Part shown: one piece after another, positions 33,303 to 42,206 of the stretch
Layout: each line of letters starts with the position of its first letter
Position numbering within the stretch: position 1 is the stretch's first letter
NCBI RefSeq assembly: GCF_024693525.1
Contig: NZ_JAILKR010000006.1
Span: 1 to 43,014 of the forward strand
Reading direction: 5' to 3'
Length of the DNA: 43,014 nt
Origin: Selenomonas sp.
Lineage (GTDB): Bacteria > Bacillota_C > Negativicutes > Selenomonadales > Selenomonadaceae
The notes under the pieces: generated by a model
Told to the model about the DNA's origin: nothing
What the model saw: the letters and a program-made list of their open reading frames with translations, nothing else
Database searches by the model: none
Made by a program: the position numbers and the translations under genes

Positions 33303-34253
33303 TCAGCCATTCGACTGCTCATTCTTGATTGGCGTGCCAAAAATCAAGTTGTCGAGCAAGCCAATGAGCTGGTTGATTTCCGGTTTAGCAATTTGGCCAG
33401 ATGCCCCAAGCTGCTCACCTTTAAGGCGCATCTCATCACTAATCAGCGACGAGAACAGCACCAAAGGAACCTTGCCCAGGCGCTCATCTTCACGAACCAG
33501 CTTCAGCAGACGATGACCATCCATCTTCGGCATCTCAACATCCGATACGATAACACCGACATGCTCGTCGATATTGCCATCGCGCTGGGAAAGTTCCTGC
33601 AGATAGTTCCACGCATCCTGGCCATTGCCAAAATCGCGGATAAAACGATAGCCAGACTCATGAAGCGTCGTAACCAGCAGGTCGCGAAGCATCGGCGAAT
33701 CTTCTGCCACCACCACATGGACATCCGAACGCTTCGATTTGACATCCTCCGTAGCCTCTTCATAGGTAGTGAGCTTCGCATTGATTTCCGGATTAATTTC
33801 CGCAATGATGGTCTCAAAATCCAACAGAAGAACAATGCGGTCTTTCATCTTGACGAGACCAACTACCCGAGACTGGTCGCCAACTTCCGGCGCCGGTTCC
33901 ATGTCCTTCCAGGAAATGCGGTGAATGCGCGATACGTTTTCCACCAAGAAACCAATGTTGTAGTTGTTGATTTCCGTTACGATGATATTCTTTGGCTCGG
34001 CATTCGACTGCACATTGAGGCAACGCGGCAAATTGACCAAAGGAATAGCCTTGCCACGCAAGGTGAACAAACCATCAACATAGGGATGTGCCTGTGGCAT
34101 TGTCGTCACCGGTGCACTCGTGATAACTTCTCTTACTTTTGCAACGTTGATACCATAATTTACCTGACCAATGCTGAATTCTACAATTTCAAATTCATTG
34201 GTACCTGTCTCAAGAAGAATTCCTTTTTTATCTCCACTCGTCTCTGCTGCCAT
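33303..34253 (-). CDS. cheV: Chemotaxis protein CheV
   Basis: CheV (316 residues) fuses a CheW-like receptor-coupling domain (about 20-165; FEIVEFSIGQVNYGINVAKV split over 21-40, LFTLRGKAIPLVNL) to a response-regulator receiver (about 178-305). Receiver acidic residues Glu184 and Asp185 and the phospho-acceptor Asp238 (VSDVEMPKMDG) are present, as is the conserved Lys in QIAKPEI. It couples chemoreceptors to CheA with adaptation by phosphorylation. The ATG at 34253 has GGGGGCG just upstream; an in-frame upstream start lacks a site. No other chemotaxis gene is here, so it is a solitary adaptor. It implies a flagellated or otherwise chemotactic organism, fitting Selenomonas. Confidence 0.93.
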   Translation of the reverse strand: MAAETSGDKKGILLETGTNEFEIVEFSIGQVNYGINVAKVREVITSAPVTTMPQAHPYVDGLFTLRGKAIPLVNLPRCLNVQSNAEPKNIIVTEINNYNIGFLVENVSRIHRISWKDMEPAPEVGDQSRVVGLVKMKDRIVLLLDFETIIAEINPEINAKLTTYEEATEDVKSKRSDVHVVVAEDSPMLRDLLVTTLHESGYRFIRDFGNGQDAWNYLQELSQRDGNIDEHVGVIVSDVEMPKMDGHRLLKLVREDERLGKVPLVLFSSLISDEMRLKGEQLGASGQIAKPEINQLIGLLDNLIFGTPIKNEQSNG

Positions 34254-34288
34254 TAAATTCGCCCCCATACTCGGATTCGTAATATCCC

Positions 34289-34294
34289 ATTATA
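34289..34294 (-). promoter_or_regulatory. cheV promoter, -10 element
   Basis: TATAAT on the minus strand about 36 bp before the cheV ATG. No convincing sigma-70 -35 is found at 16-18 bp, and no sigma-28-like flagellar promoter was recognised. The rest of 34254-34372 holds nothing I can call. Confidence 0.4.
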
Positions 34295-34372
34295 ATTTCA
34301 TCTCTTGATGTCATAATTCGCGCTAGAAAGTTAAAATCCTTCTATTCGTGTGAAAAAAGTCCACCGAATCAA

Positions 34373-35245
34373 TCATTTTTCTTTCAAGTACGTCCAGCCA
34401 TCTTCTTCCACCACACGACCTTCACGCATAAGATGTCCTAAAGCCCGCTTGAACGCTGCCTTGGAAATCTGGAACTTATCCCGAATAACTTCCGGCGAGG
34501 TTTCATCGCTGTATGGCATCTTGCCGTTGCGGCTCGCCAGCAGTTCCAATATGCGCTTGGAATCGGTAATCAAAGCTTTTTCTTTTACCTCACGCAGGGA
34601 TGCATTCAAGCGTCCATCCTGCCGCACATAGGTCACACGGGCGGTAACAATCTCCCCCACCCGTGGGCGGTTCTTAATTTCCTTGTTGTCAATAAAGACG
34701 ATATAGCGTTCGTTGCTGAACATAAAGGCACCGCTGTCCGTATAGTTATAAATAGCTCCGGTTACCTTATCCCCCACGTGAACGCCAACCGCCGGCTGGG
34801 ACGCCCGGCGCATTTCATCTTCGACCTCCATGGTCACCGCCAATCGTCCCGATTTATCCGTATAGAGCTTTGCCCATACGACTTCCCCAATCTGCGGACG
34901 GCCGCGCATGCCAGCATAGGGCATAAAGATACCGCGCTCTGCCCCTACATCTAAGAAAGCACCATCACGGCTGGTATTGATTACCTTTAACCTGGCAATC
35001 TGCCCCTCTTTCATGCGGGGGACCCGCATGCTGGCAGTCAAACGGCGTTTCGGGTCAAGATACAGGAACACGGTAACCATATCCCCAACCTTAACCGGTG
35101 CCGTTTGCTGGGTCTTGTGCAGTAAAATGTCATCCGACGTATTGCCTGTTTCTGCATCCAGGAAGGCGCCCATCTCACCGAGACGAGCCACTTTTAGCGT
35201 AACCACCGTACTAGGCCCGTATTTCCGTTTTTTTCTCTCTTCCAT
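34373..35245 (-). CDS. CvfB-like S1-domain RNA-binding protein
   Basis: This 290-residue protein contains three S1-like beta-barrels (repeats of GAFLD/GAFMF: EMGAFLDAETGN, SRDGAFLDVGAERG, TDSGAFMFSNER) and a C-terminal winged helix (FQISKAAFKRALGHLMREG). This is the CvfB/YitL arrangement of Firmicutes, linked to RNA binding and virulence or global regulation in Staphylococcus. The ATG at 35245 gives MEERKKRKYG with GAGG upstream; the longer reading overlaps rsfS. It is the last gene of the obgE operon. No clear terminator follows. Confidence 0.88.
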   Translation of the reverse strand: MEERKKRKYGPSTVVTLKVARLGEMGAFLDAETGNTSDDILLHKTQQTAPVKVGDMVTVFLYLDPKRRLTASMRVPRMKEGQIARLKVINTSRDGAFLDVGAERGIFMPYAGMRGRPQIGEVVWAKLYTDKSGRLAVTMEVEDEMRRASQPAVGVHVGDKVTGAIYNYTDSGAFMFSNERYIVFIDNKEIKNRPRVGEIVTARVTYVRQDGRLNASLREVKEKALITDSKRILELLASRNGKMPYSDETSPEVIRDKFQISKAAFKRALGHLMREGRVVEEDGWTYLKEK

Positions 35246-35256
35246 AGCATCCTCAA

Positions 35257-35601
35257 TCAGTCTTCGTAAGGAGTCAGTTCCGCATCGCCCCAAAGGTGTT
35301 CCAAGGCATAGTACTCACGAGCTTCCTGCATGAACACATGGACGACAACATCGCCGTAATCCATGAGGACCCATTCGCCTTCCCGATACCCTTCCTTATG
35401 GTCAAAGGAAATGCCTGCCTTATCCATCTCCTCTTCCACGTTGTCGGCAATTGCCCGAACCTGGGTTGCCGTATTCGCCGAACAAATCACAAAATAATCG
35501 GTGGACGAGGTCAAGCCCTGCATGTCCATTACCACAATGTCCCGTGCCTTTTTGTCACTGGCTGCCTCACAGATGACCTTCGTCATTTCCTTAATCGTCA
35601 A
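35257..35601 (-). CDS. rsfS: Ribosomal silencing factor RsfS
   Basis: This 114-residue protein of the Iojap/DUF143 family binds L14 and blocks subunit joining under starvation. Key segments are ARDIVVMDMQGLTSSTDYFVI, CSANTATQVRAIADNVEEEM, EGYREGEWVLMDYGDVVVHVF and REYYALEHLWGDAE. The start is TTG at 35601-35599 with AGGAGG 7 nt upstream. In Firmicutes it usually follows nadD-yqeK; here an LCP gene is inserted between yqeK and rsfS, an arrangement I associate with Negativicutes. Confidence 0.95.
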   Translation of the reverse strand: MTIKEMTKVICEAASDKKARDIVVMDMQGLTSSTDYFVICSANTATQVRAIADNVEEEMDKAGISFDHKEGYREGEWVLMDYGDVVVHVFMQEAREYYALEHLWGDAELTPYED

Positions 35602-35615
35602 AGTAATTCCTCCTC

Positions 35616-36650
35616 TTATTCCTTGTCTTTCGCTTGCTCTAATGTTTCAGCAGGGAATAATTCCTGCATTCTTTTCTGTATTGCCGCTTCGTCTGGCACC
35701 CAAATGGTGTCATCGCCTTCCGCCACCGCGCCTGGCAGCATAATGCTGGCAGGGGGGTCACTGCTCATGCTCCGCAGCACATTGGCCAAATGGGCCGAAT
35801 CAAAAATCTCAGCACTCGTTTCCATCTGCTGCTTAAAAATCTCAGCCACCGCCGGCAGTTTCGGTATGGTCTCAAATTGCAACAGCTTCTGATACATTGC
35901 CTTGACAAATTTTTGCTGCCGCTGTACCCGTCCGACATCTCCCAGTTCTTCACTGCGATAGCGCAGATACTTCCCTGCCTGTTCACCATCTAAATGCTGA
36001 TACCCTTGTCGGATGTGAATCGACAGCTCGGCTTCAGGGTCCTCATAGTCCATATTCCCTTCCACATAGAGGTCAATTCCCCCCAAAGCATCCACCAGCT
36101 TGGCAAAGGTTTCCATATCCAAGGCAATATACTGGTGAACCGATATCCCCAGCAAATTACTGACCTGGCGCACCATCATAGAAGGCCCGCCCAGGGCATA
36201 AACACTTTTGAGTTTCATCTGACCACCATGGTCTGGCAGTTCAATCCACGTATCCCGGGGAATATTGATAAACCGCACCTTGCCGGTATCATTTTCCAGA
36301 CTTATCAGGAGAATGGTATCGGCCCGCTTCTCCTGTCCGCCAGTCTCATCGGCACCATCATCCAGTCCCATGACCAGTATATTCGTATATCCGTCAAATC
36401 GGGGATCTATCTCACCGCGACGTTCATGCTGACGCTCCGTGTAACCGGCATACATGGCCTGATATTCCTGATAAATCCGGCTGCCCCAGGAAACCACCGT
36501 ATAGCCGACATACAATACACCTGCCATAATGGCACCAAGAAACACCAGCAGGAAAAACAAACGCAACAAAGCCTTGCGCCGTCGTCTGGCCTGTATTTTT
36601 CGCTTACGCAGGATATTTTCCCGCGTACTAGTATACTGTTCCTTTCCCAT
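35616..36650 (-). CDS. LytR-CpsA-Psr (LCP) family protein
   Basis: This 344-residue membrane protein has a basic cytosolic N-terminus (RKRKIQARRRRKALL), one membrane helix (about 30-52), and an extracytoplasmic LCP domain. LCP marks are ILVMGLDDG, KRADTILLISLE, FINIPRDTWIEL and YLRYRSEELGDVGRVQRQQ, carrying the conserved Arg/Asp residues for phosphoprenyl binding. LCP enzymes attach polymers to peptidoglycan in Gram-positives. In a diderm the acceptor and polymer are unclear. It lies between yqeK (31 bp upstream) and rsfS (14 bp downstream). The C-terminus lacks a LytR_C domain. Confidence 0.93.
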   Translation of the reverse strand: MGKEQYTSTRENILRKRKIQARRRRKALLRLFFLLVFLGAIMAGVLYVGYTVVSWGSRIYQEYQAMYAGYTERQHERRGEIDPRFDGYTNILVMGLDDGADETGGQEKRADTILLISLENDTGKVRFINIPRDTWIELPDHGGQMKLKSVYALGGPSMMVRQVSNLLGISVHQYIALDMETFAKLVDALGGIDLYVEGNMDYEDPEAELSIHIRQGYQHLDGEQAGKYLRYRSEELGDVGRVQRQQKFVKAMYQKLLQFETIPKLPAVAEIFKQQMETSAEIFDSAHLANVLRSMSSDPPASIMLPGAVAEGDDTIWVPDEAAIQKRMQELFPAETLEQAKDKE

Positions 36651-36681
36651 AGGCTTTCCTTCTTTGCTTATTATCCAGTCC

Positions 36682-37266
36682 TTACCGGATTTTCTTTAGC
36701 AGCAATTCGTTTCGCGCAAACACAGTATCCGGATGAATTAGATGCCCCTTGGCCACCACAAACTGAATCGATTGGCTGAATCCTGCCAGCATCATATCAT
36801 CCAGTGAGGCTTCTTTTGCTAACTGCCGCAAATTCTCCACTCCCGGATAATCACGTCCTGGTTCAATCATATCGGCAAACCAAATGATTTTATCCAAAGC
36901 GGTCATCTGGGGACCGCCCACGGTATGACGCCAGATTGCCTGCTCCACTTCCGCATCCTCAACCTGATAAATTTCCCGGACGCGCTTAGCTCCGATATAG
37001 GCATGAAGCAGCAGCGGCATCGCCTGTTCCACCGTGCCAATAGCAATCCCACGCTTTTGGGCCTCCGCAATCATATCCTCATTGCGAAACTCTCTGGCAC
37101 AATCATGTAGTAGGCCAGCCACCCGAGCCTTCTGTTCCTCCACACCAAATCGCCCGGCCAAAAACACAGCGGTTTCTGACACGCCCACCGAATGGGCAAA
37201 GCGACTGGCTTTAAGGCGTCTTGCCAACTCCTCTTTCATGGCTTCATAGCTCATGCCAAAACTCAT
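36682..37266 (-). CDS. yqeK: YqeK-type HD-domain hydrolase (symmetrical Ap4A hydrolase family)
   Basis: This 194-residue HD-superfamily protein carries RFAHSVGVSETAVFLA and the HD pair in GLLHDCAREF (about 49-58), then LLLHAYIGAKRV, IWRHTVGGPQMTALDKIIWFADMIEPGRDYPGV. This is the complete YqeK pattern, a family with Ap4A hydrolase activity. The ATG at 37266 overlaps the nadD stop by 4 nt (ATGA) with AGAAGG 9 nt upstream; an in-frame ATG four codons later is an alternative. Confidence 0.94.
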   Translation of the reverse strand: MSFGMSYEAMKEELARRLKASRFAHSVGVSETAVFLAGRFGVEEQKARVAGLLHDCAREFRNEDMIAEAQKRGIAIGTVEQAMPLLLHAYIGAKRVREIYQVEDAEVEQAIWRHTVGGPQMTALDKIIWFADMIEPGRDYPGVENLRQLAKEASLDDMMLAGFSQSIQFVVAKGHLIHPDTVFARNELLLKKIR

Positions 37267-37886
37267 TGATATAAACCTTCTTTTCTTATATACGCTTCCA
37301 CTGCTGCTGGCACCAGATATTTAATACTTTTGCCACAGCGCACCCGCTGGCGGATATCCGTAGAAGAAATCTCCAGTTCCGGCACCGCTAGAAAATGAAT
37401 CTTTTCTTCTGCCAGCCGACCAAAGCGCTTGACTAAATCTTCTTTATCCACCGGGGCCCCCGGTCTTGTCGTGCCAACGAAATGACAGCTGTCCAGCAAT
37501 TCTTCAATATGATACCAGGTGTGCAATTCATTGATGGTATCTGACCCGGTGATAAAATACAATTCTGCATCGGCTCCATACTTTTCCTGCACTTCCCGCA
37601 CCGTCAGCAACGAATAGGACGGTCCTGTCCGCTCTAACTCCTGCTTCGAAACATGAAAGCAGGAATTGGAATAGGTGGCCAGCTGAGTCATCATCAAGCG
37701 ATGATAAGCAGGAGCCACCTTCCGCCCCTGTTTATGTGGCGGGTTTGCCGCCGGGATAAACAGGACCAAATCTAGGGCAAAAGCCTCCCGAACCTGTTCG
37801 GCAATCGCCAAATGTGCCATATGGATAGGATCGAAGGTTCCGCCCATGATGCCGATTCGGCGAATCGGCTGCAACGTATCCTCCAT
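37263..37886 (-). CDS. nadD: Nicotinate-nucleotide adenylyltransferase
   Basis: NadD (207 residues) converts nicotinate mononucleotide to NaAD, the precursor of NAD and also the substrate of LarB elsewhere in this window. GGTFDPIHMAHLAIAE is at residues 15-30, HKQGRKVAPAYHRLMM in the middle and ISSTDIRQRVRCGK near the end. The ATG at 37886 has GGGGG 10 nt upstream, inside the end of the small membrane protein gene; longer readings overlap that gene. It is followed by yqeK with a 4-nt overlap. Confidence 0.96.
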   Translation of the reverse strand: MEDTLQPIRRIGIMGGTFDPIHMAHLAIAEQVREAFALDLVLFIPAANPPHKQGRKVAPAYHRLMMTQLATYSNSCFHVSKQELERTGPSYSLLTVREVQEKYGADAELYFITGSDTINELHTWYHIEELLDSCHFVGTTRPGAPVDKEDLVKRFGRLAEEKIHFLAVPELEISSTDIRQRVRCGKSIKYLVPAAVEAYIRKEGLYQ

Positions 37887-37890
37887 GACA

Positions 37891-38049
37891 TCAAAGCCCC
37901 CATTTCCATCCCATGAGTATTGCCAAAACAACCCCAATGGTCACTGCAATCAGAAGGATTGCCCTTCCGTAATCTTTCGCATCATGGCTTCCCTTCGGGG
38001 TAGCTAGATATTGCGCTATCGTTCGAATATAACCGTGGATGGGGTTCAT
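37891..38049 (-). CDS. Small single-helix membrane protein between proA and nadD
   Basis: A 52-codon gene begins MNPIHGYIRTIAQYL, followed by TPKGSHDAKDYG and a hydrophobic helix (AILLIAVTIGVVLAILMGW, about 30-48), ending KWGL. It was found by reading the otherwise unassigned gap. Its ATG overlaps the proA TGA by 4 nt (ATGA) and AGG lies 7 nt upstream. It stops 4 bp before the nadD ATG and contains nadD's ribosome site. Coupling and exact fit support a real gene. It has no signal-cleavage site and is probably a one-pass inner-membrane protein with its N-terminus in the cytosol. Function unknown. Confidence 0.75.
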   Translation of the reverse strand: MNPIHGYIRTIAQYLATPKGSHDAKDYGRAILLIAVTIGVVLAILMGWKWGL

Positions 38050-39302
38050 TCGCGAACCTGCCCCTCACCATAGATGAGGTACTTCATGCTGGTAAGCTCT
38101 TCCAGTCCCATTGGTCCTCTGGCGTGAAGTTTCTGGGTGCTGATGCCAATTTCAGCACCAAACCCGAATTCAAAGCCATCGGTAAACCGCGTGGAAGCAT
38201 TGACATAGACCGCCGAAGCGTCCACTTCCCGCTGGAATCGATGGGCATGGGTAAGATTCTCGGTCACGATTGCTTCCGAATGTCCGGTATTATACCGATT
38301 GATATGGGAGATGGCCTCATCAATATCCTTTACAACTTTGACGGATAAAATCAGGTCACCGTATTCCGTCGACCAGTCTTCCTCCGTAGCTGGCAGGAAA
38401 GCCTCACAAACTGCCTGACAGCGCGGGCAGCCACGTAACTCTACTTTCTTTGCCTGCATCGCCTTGGAAAGCTTCGGCAAGAATTCGTCGGCCACAGCCT
38501 CATGGACAAGCAGAGTCTCCATGGCATTGCAAACCGACGGATGCGATGTCTTGGCATTGACCGCAATGCGGATAGCCATTTCCTGGTCAGCGGAATCATC
38601 CACAAAGGTATGACAAACGCCAGTGCCGGTCTGGATAACCGGAACGGAGCTGTTCTTCACGATATGCTCAATCAACCCAGCGCCACCGCGGGGAATGATG
38701 ACATCGAGAAAACCGGACAAATGGGTCATAACATCTACGGCTGCCCGGTCCGTAATTTCAACGAATTGCAGCGCCCCTTCCGGAATCCCATTTTCATAAG
38801 CGGCCTTCGCTAACAACGAACTGATTGCCGTATTGGAGCGGATTGCCTCCGAACCACCGCGCAAAATGACCGCATTGCCGGATTTTAGGCAAAGGCCAGC
38901 TGCATCCGCGGTAACATTTGGCCGTGCCTCGTAAATAATGCCGATTACGCCCAGAGGAACGCGCACACGGCGAATCTCCAAACCATTGGGACGGATGGTC
39001 GAATAGTTACCCTGACAAACCGGATCAGGCAGTGCAGCCGTCTGACGGAGCCCTTCTGCCATCTGACGAATCCGCGTCTCATTTAGCATCAGCCGGTCAA
39101 GATAAGAACGTTTTAAACCTTTCTGACGGGCATCTTCCAGGTCTTGCTCGTTCGCCGCTAAAATCATGGCACTGCGTTTTTCCAAAACATCCGCCATGGC
39201 CAATAGCGCCTTGTTTTTCACACTGGTGGACAATACCCCCAGTTTCCGGCTGGCTTTACGGGCTTCTTCTGCCTTTGTTCTCATCACTGCTTCGATATCC
39301 AT
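38046..39302 (-). CDS. proA: Gamma-glutamyl phosphate reductase
   Basis: ProA (418 residues) reduces gamma-glutamyl phosphate to glutamate semialdehyde with NADPH in proline synthesis. The catalytic Cys258 is in TSHPSVCNAME. Other marks are GVIGIIYEARPNVTADAAGLCLKSGN in two parts (118-143), ILRGGSEA and VYVNASTRFTDG, with FGFGAEIGISTQKLHARGPMG ending in the family RGPMGLEELTS. The ATG has AGGAGG 7 nt upstream. It follows proB by 18 bp. Confidence 0.97.
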   Translation of the reverse strand: MDIEAVMRTKAEEARKASRKLGVLSTSVKNKALLAMADVLEKRSAMILAANEQDLEDARQKGLKRSYLDRLMLNETRIRQMAEGLRQTAALPDPVCQGNYSTIRPNGLEIRRVRVPLGVIGIIYEARPNVTADAAGLCLKSGNAVILRGGSEAIRSNTAISSLLAKAAYENGIPEGALQFVEITDRAAVDVMTHLSGFLDVIIPRGGAGLIEHIVKNSSVPVIQTGTGVCHTFVDDSADQEMAIRIAVNAKTSHPSVCNAMETLLVHEAVADEFLPKLSKAMQAKKVELRGCPRCQAVCEAFLPATEEDWSTEYGDLILSVKVVKDIDEAISHINRYNTGHSEAIVTENLTHAHRFQREVDASAVYVNASTRFTDGFEFGFGAEIGISTQKLHARGPMGLEELTSMKYLIYGEGQVRE

Positions 39303-39320
39303 CCAAATTCCTCCTCTGGT

Positions 39321-40448
39321 TCAGACCATCAAAACCATATTGTCCCGATGAATGACTTCTTCAGGAATATCGCCATCTACCAAGGTGGCAAATTCTTCCG
39401 TTTTATGCCCCAACAACTTCTGCAGAAGCTCTGACTTATAATTCACGATGCCGCGGGCAATTTCCTGCCGCTCCGTGTTAAGCACACGTACGGTATTGCC
39501 TTCGCGAAAATCGCCTTCACATTCCAGGACTCCAGCAGCCAAAAGACTTGACCCCTTTTCGCGCATTGCTGCTGCACAGCCATCATCCACCACAATTTCA
39601 CCGGCCAATCGCTTGCCAAAGGCCAGCCAGCTTTTGCGGACCCGCAAGTGGGATTCCCGGGCGGGAAATACCGTCCCGATTTGTTCCCCGGCCAAAATGC
39701 CGCGAATCGCACCCTCTCTTGCCCCTGAGGCAATGACCATGGTGACGCCAGCACTCATGGCAATCTGCGCCGCCTGAATTTTGGTCATCATGCCGCCCGT
39801 TCCGAGTTTCGAACCTGCACCGCCAGCAATTCGCTCTACCTCCGGCGTGATTTCCGGAATCTCACAGATGAGCTCTGCCTCTGGATGAGTCGAAGGATTG
39901 GCCGTATAAAGGCCTTCAATGTCCGAAAGGATAATCAGCGCATCGGCATCAATGAGCGTTGCCACCATAGCCGAAAGATTGTCATTATCGCCAATCTTTA
40001 TCTCATCGACAGCCACGGCATCATTCTCGTTGATTACCGGGATTGCCCCCATGGCCAGCAAGGCCAGCAGGGAATTACGGGAGTGAATATACTGATGATG
40101 GCGGACAGAATTCTCTTTCGTCAAAAGAACCTGTCCCATCGTCTGCCCGTATTCCGCAAACAGCTTCTCGTAGATATGCATGAGCACACCTTGGCCAATT
40201 GCTGCAATAGCCTGTTTTTCCGGAATTGAATCCGGCTTTTGGGAAAGTCCCAATTTCCCCAAACCAGCGGCAATGGCCCCCGAAGAAACCAACACCATTT
40301 CCTTACCCTGATTGCGAAGATCCGCTAATTCCCGGATCAAATGGTCAATGCGGTAAAGATCCAGTTTGCCGGTCTCATGTGCCAGCGTGCTGGTCCCCAC
40401 CTTGACAACGATGCGCTTTGCTTCGCGCAGACGCTCTCTTGCGTTCAT
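39321..40448 (-). CDS. proB: Glutamate 5-kinase
   Basis: ProB (375 residues) phosphorylates glutamate for proline synthesis. The amino-acid kinase domain has VVKVGTSTLAHETGKLD, LVSSGAIAAGLGKLG, INENDAVAVDEIKIGDND and ILSDIEGLYTANPSTHP with GTGGMMTKIQAA. A C-terminal PUA domain follows (about 280-360, LLAAGVLECEGDFREGN). The length is that of the full two-domain enzyme, which is usually feedback-inhibited by proline. It lies between yhbY and proA. Confidence 0.97.
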   Translation of the reverse strand: MNARERLREAKRIVVKVGTSTLAHETGKLDLYRIDHLIRELADLRNQGKEMVLVSSGAIAAGLGKLGLSQKPDSIPEKQAIAAIGQGVLMHIYEKLFAEYGQTMGQVLLTKENSVRHHQYIHSRNSLLALLAMGAIPVINENDAVAVDEIKIGDNDNLSAMVATLIDADALIILSDIEGLYTANPSTHPEAELICEIPEITPEVERIAGGAGSKLGTGGMMTKIQAAQIAMSAGVTMVIASGAREGAIRGILAGEQIGTVFPARESHLRVRKSWLAFGKRLAGEIVVDDGCAAAMREKGSSLLAAGVLECEGDFREGNTVRVLNTERQEIARGIVNYKSELLQKLLGHKTEEFATLVDGDIPEEVIHRDNMVLMV

Positions 40449-40463
40449 AGGCTCGCCCCCGTT

Positions 40464-40766
40464 TTACGGCAGTTCGATTTTCGGATTCTCGAAGTTTTTC
40501 TTGTACAAAAGACCATTCCGACCAATAATCTGGATGAGGTTGACATCCGCACGCTCAGCCAGCATGGTGATGGCATCCTCTGGTTCTTCCAGGCAGTTCT
40601 GCAAAACCCGTACTTTAATCAGTTCGCGTTTTTTGATTGCCTCACGGGCAGCTTGTACTACCGACGGCGTAACGCCTTCCTTCCCCATCATGACCACTGG
40701 TTCTAGTTTATGACCCATCGAACGCAGAAAGCTCTTCTGCTTACCGGTCAGTGAATTTCTAAGCAA
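40464..40766 (-). CDS. yhbY: YhbY-family RNA-binding protein (CRM domain)
   Basis: This 100-residue single CRM-domain protein associates with pre-50S ribosomes. The family start LTGKQKSFLRSMGHKLEPVVMMGKEGVTPSVV spans 6-37 and the GxxG-like IIGRNGLLYKK near the end contacts RNA. The start is TTG at 40766-40764 with AGGAGG 7 nt upstream; a longer in-frame reading overlaps obgE. It lies 22 bp after obgE. Confidence 0.93.
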   Translation of the reverse strand: MLRNSLTGKQKSFLRSMGHKLEPVVMMGKEGVTPSVVQAAREAIKKRELIKVRVLQNCLEEPEDAITMLAERADVNLIQIIGRNGLLYKKNFENPKIELP

Positions 40767-40788
40767 TATATATCCTCCTATAAATCTC

Positions 40789-42069
40789 TTACTCGCGGAA
40801 TTCAAATTCCATCGCACCAATGTGGACCGTATCGCCCTCTTTGATGCCCTTAGCCTTTAACTTGCTGTCAATGCCCTTAATACGCCAGATATACTGGAAA
40901 CGACGTACCGCCTCATCGTTGAGGAAGTTCGTCATAGCCACCAGCTTCTCCAAGGATTTGCCCGATACCACAAAATCGCCGCTGATATCGCGGGAAATCG
41001 TAACTTTTTCCGGGTCTTCGGCATTTTCGTCATAGACTTTGACATCATCTTCGGCCTCTGGCTCTTCCACATAATTGTCCAGCCATTCACCAACATAGCT
41101 GATGAGTTCGCTAACCCCCTGACGGGTTGCGGCGGAAATCTCAAAGAATTTCAAGCCCTCTTCCTCTGCCAACTTCTTGAGCCGAGGAATATTTTCGGCA
41201 GCTTCGGGAATATCCATCTTATTAGCCACCAAAATCTGCGTGCGGCGCGCAATCTTTTCACTGTATTTTTTCAGTTCCGCATTGATTTTATAATAATCCT
41301 CTACCGGGTCGCGCCCCTCAAGACCGGAGGCATCCACAATGTGCAGAATCAACTTCGTGCGTTCCACGTGACGCAAAAAATCGTGACCAAGGCCAACGCC
41401 ATCGGCCGCACCTTCGATAAGCCCCGGAATATCTGCCATGACAAAGCTTTTCTCATAGTCGGTCTTTACTACGCCTAAAACCGGCGTAATCGTCGTAAAG
41501 TGATACTCGGCAATCTCCGGTCTAGCTGCAGAACAGCTGGCCACCAAACTGGATTTACCCACACTAGGGTAGCCCACCAATCCCACATCGGCCAAAAGCT
41601 TCAATTCCAAAATCAGATTACGGGCCTCACCGGGTTCACCAAATTCAGCAAAAGTCGGCGCACGGTTGGCCGAGTTGGCAAATTTCGCATTGCCCCGGCC
41701 GCCCCGGCCTCCCTTGCAGATAACCGCCTCCTGACCGATTTCCGTCAGGTCAGCCAAAACTTCTCCCGTCTCCTCATCTTTTACGATTGTTCCCGCTGGA
41801 ACTTTTACATAGCATGCCGGAGCATTGGCACCGTACTGGTTCTTAATATCGCCATTCTCACCATTTTTGCCGTTGAATTTGCGATGGAAACGAAAATCCA
41901 GCAGCGTATTCATATTCGGGTCGACGACAAAAATCACGTCGCCACCGCGGCCGCCATCGCCACCAGAAGGACCTCCATTGGGCACGAATTTCTCACGACG
42001 GAAAGCGGACTTTCCATGTCCGCCATCACCAGCCTTGCAAATGACCTTCGTGCGATCGATAAATTGCAT
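40789..42069 (-). CDS. obgE: Obg GTPase (CgtA)
   Basis: This 426-residue GTPase acts in 50S maturation and stringent-type regulation. The N-terminal Obg fold is glycine-rich (NGGPSGGDGGRGGDV, KGGRGGRGNAKF). The G domain has GYPSVGKSSL (166-175), DIPGLIEGA and VANKMD. The C-terminal OCT domain (about 345-426, IKGIDSKLKAKGIKEGDTVHIGAMEF in part) is present as in Gram-positive Obg. The ATG at 42069 has AAGGAGG upstream. It leads the operon and is separated from rplU-prp-rpmA by a strong terminator, so it must have its own promoter, which I could not identify. Confidence 0.96.
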   Translation of the reverse strand: MQFIDRTKVICKAGDGGHGKSAFRREKFVPNGGPSGGDGGRGGDVIFVVDPNMNTLLDFRFHRKFNGKNGENGDIKNQYGANAPACYVKVPAGTIVKDEETGEVLADLTEIGQEAVICKGGRGGRGNAKFANSANRAPTFAEFGEPGEARNLILELKLLADVGLVGYPSVGKSSLVASCSAARPEIAEYHFTTITPVLGVVKTDYEKSFVMADIPGLIEGAADGVGLGHDFLRHVERTKLILHIVDASGLEGRDPVEDYYKINAELKKYSEKIARRTQILVANKMDIPEAAENIPRLKKLAEEEGLKFFEISAATRQGVSELISYVGEWLDNYVEEPEAEDDVKVYDENAEDPEKVTISRDISGDFVVSGKSLEKLVAMTNFLNDEAVRRFQYIWRIKGIDSKLKAKGIKEGDTVHIGAMEFEFRE

Positions 42070-42112
42070 GATTTGCCTCCTTTTCCTTACACTTTCCTGC
42101 CTTGTGATGAAT

Positions 42113-42148
42113 AAAAGTAAAAGCCGGCATTGTGTTCAATACCGGCTC
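42113..42148 (-). terminator. Terminator of the rplU-prp-rpmA operon
   Basis: 11-bp stem with one mismatch: AGCCGGCATTG (42123-42133) / CAATACCGGCT (42138-42148), 4-nt loop, followed on the minus strand by TTTTACTTTTATT. It lies about 45 bp upstream of obgE. Confidence 0.85.
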
Positions 42149-42206
42149 TTACCTTTATGCACCACAACGCAACCTAACGCCGTTACTATACGTTCAATAT
42201 AACAAT

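Noticed and set aside
33288..34256. Plus-strand open frame of 322 codons opposite cheV
   Set aside because: Mirror of the cheV reading frame; no start signal and an implausible composition.
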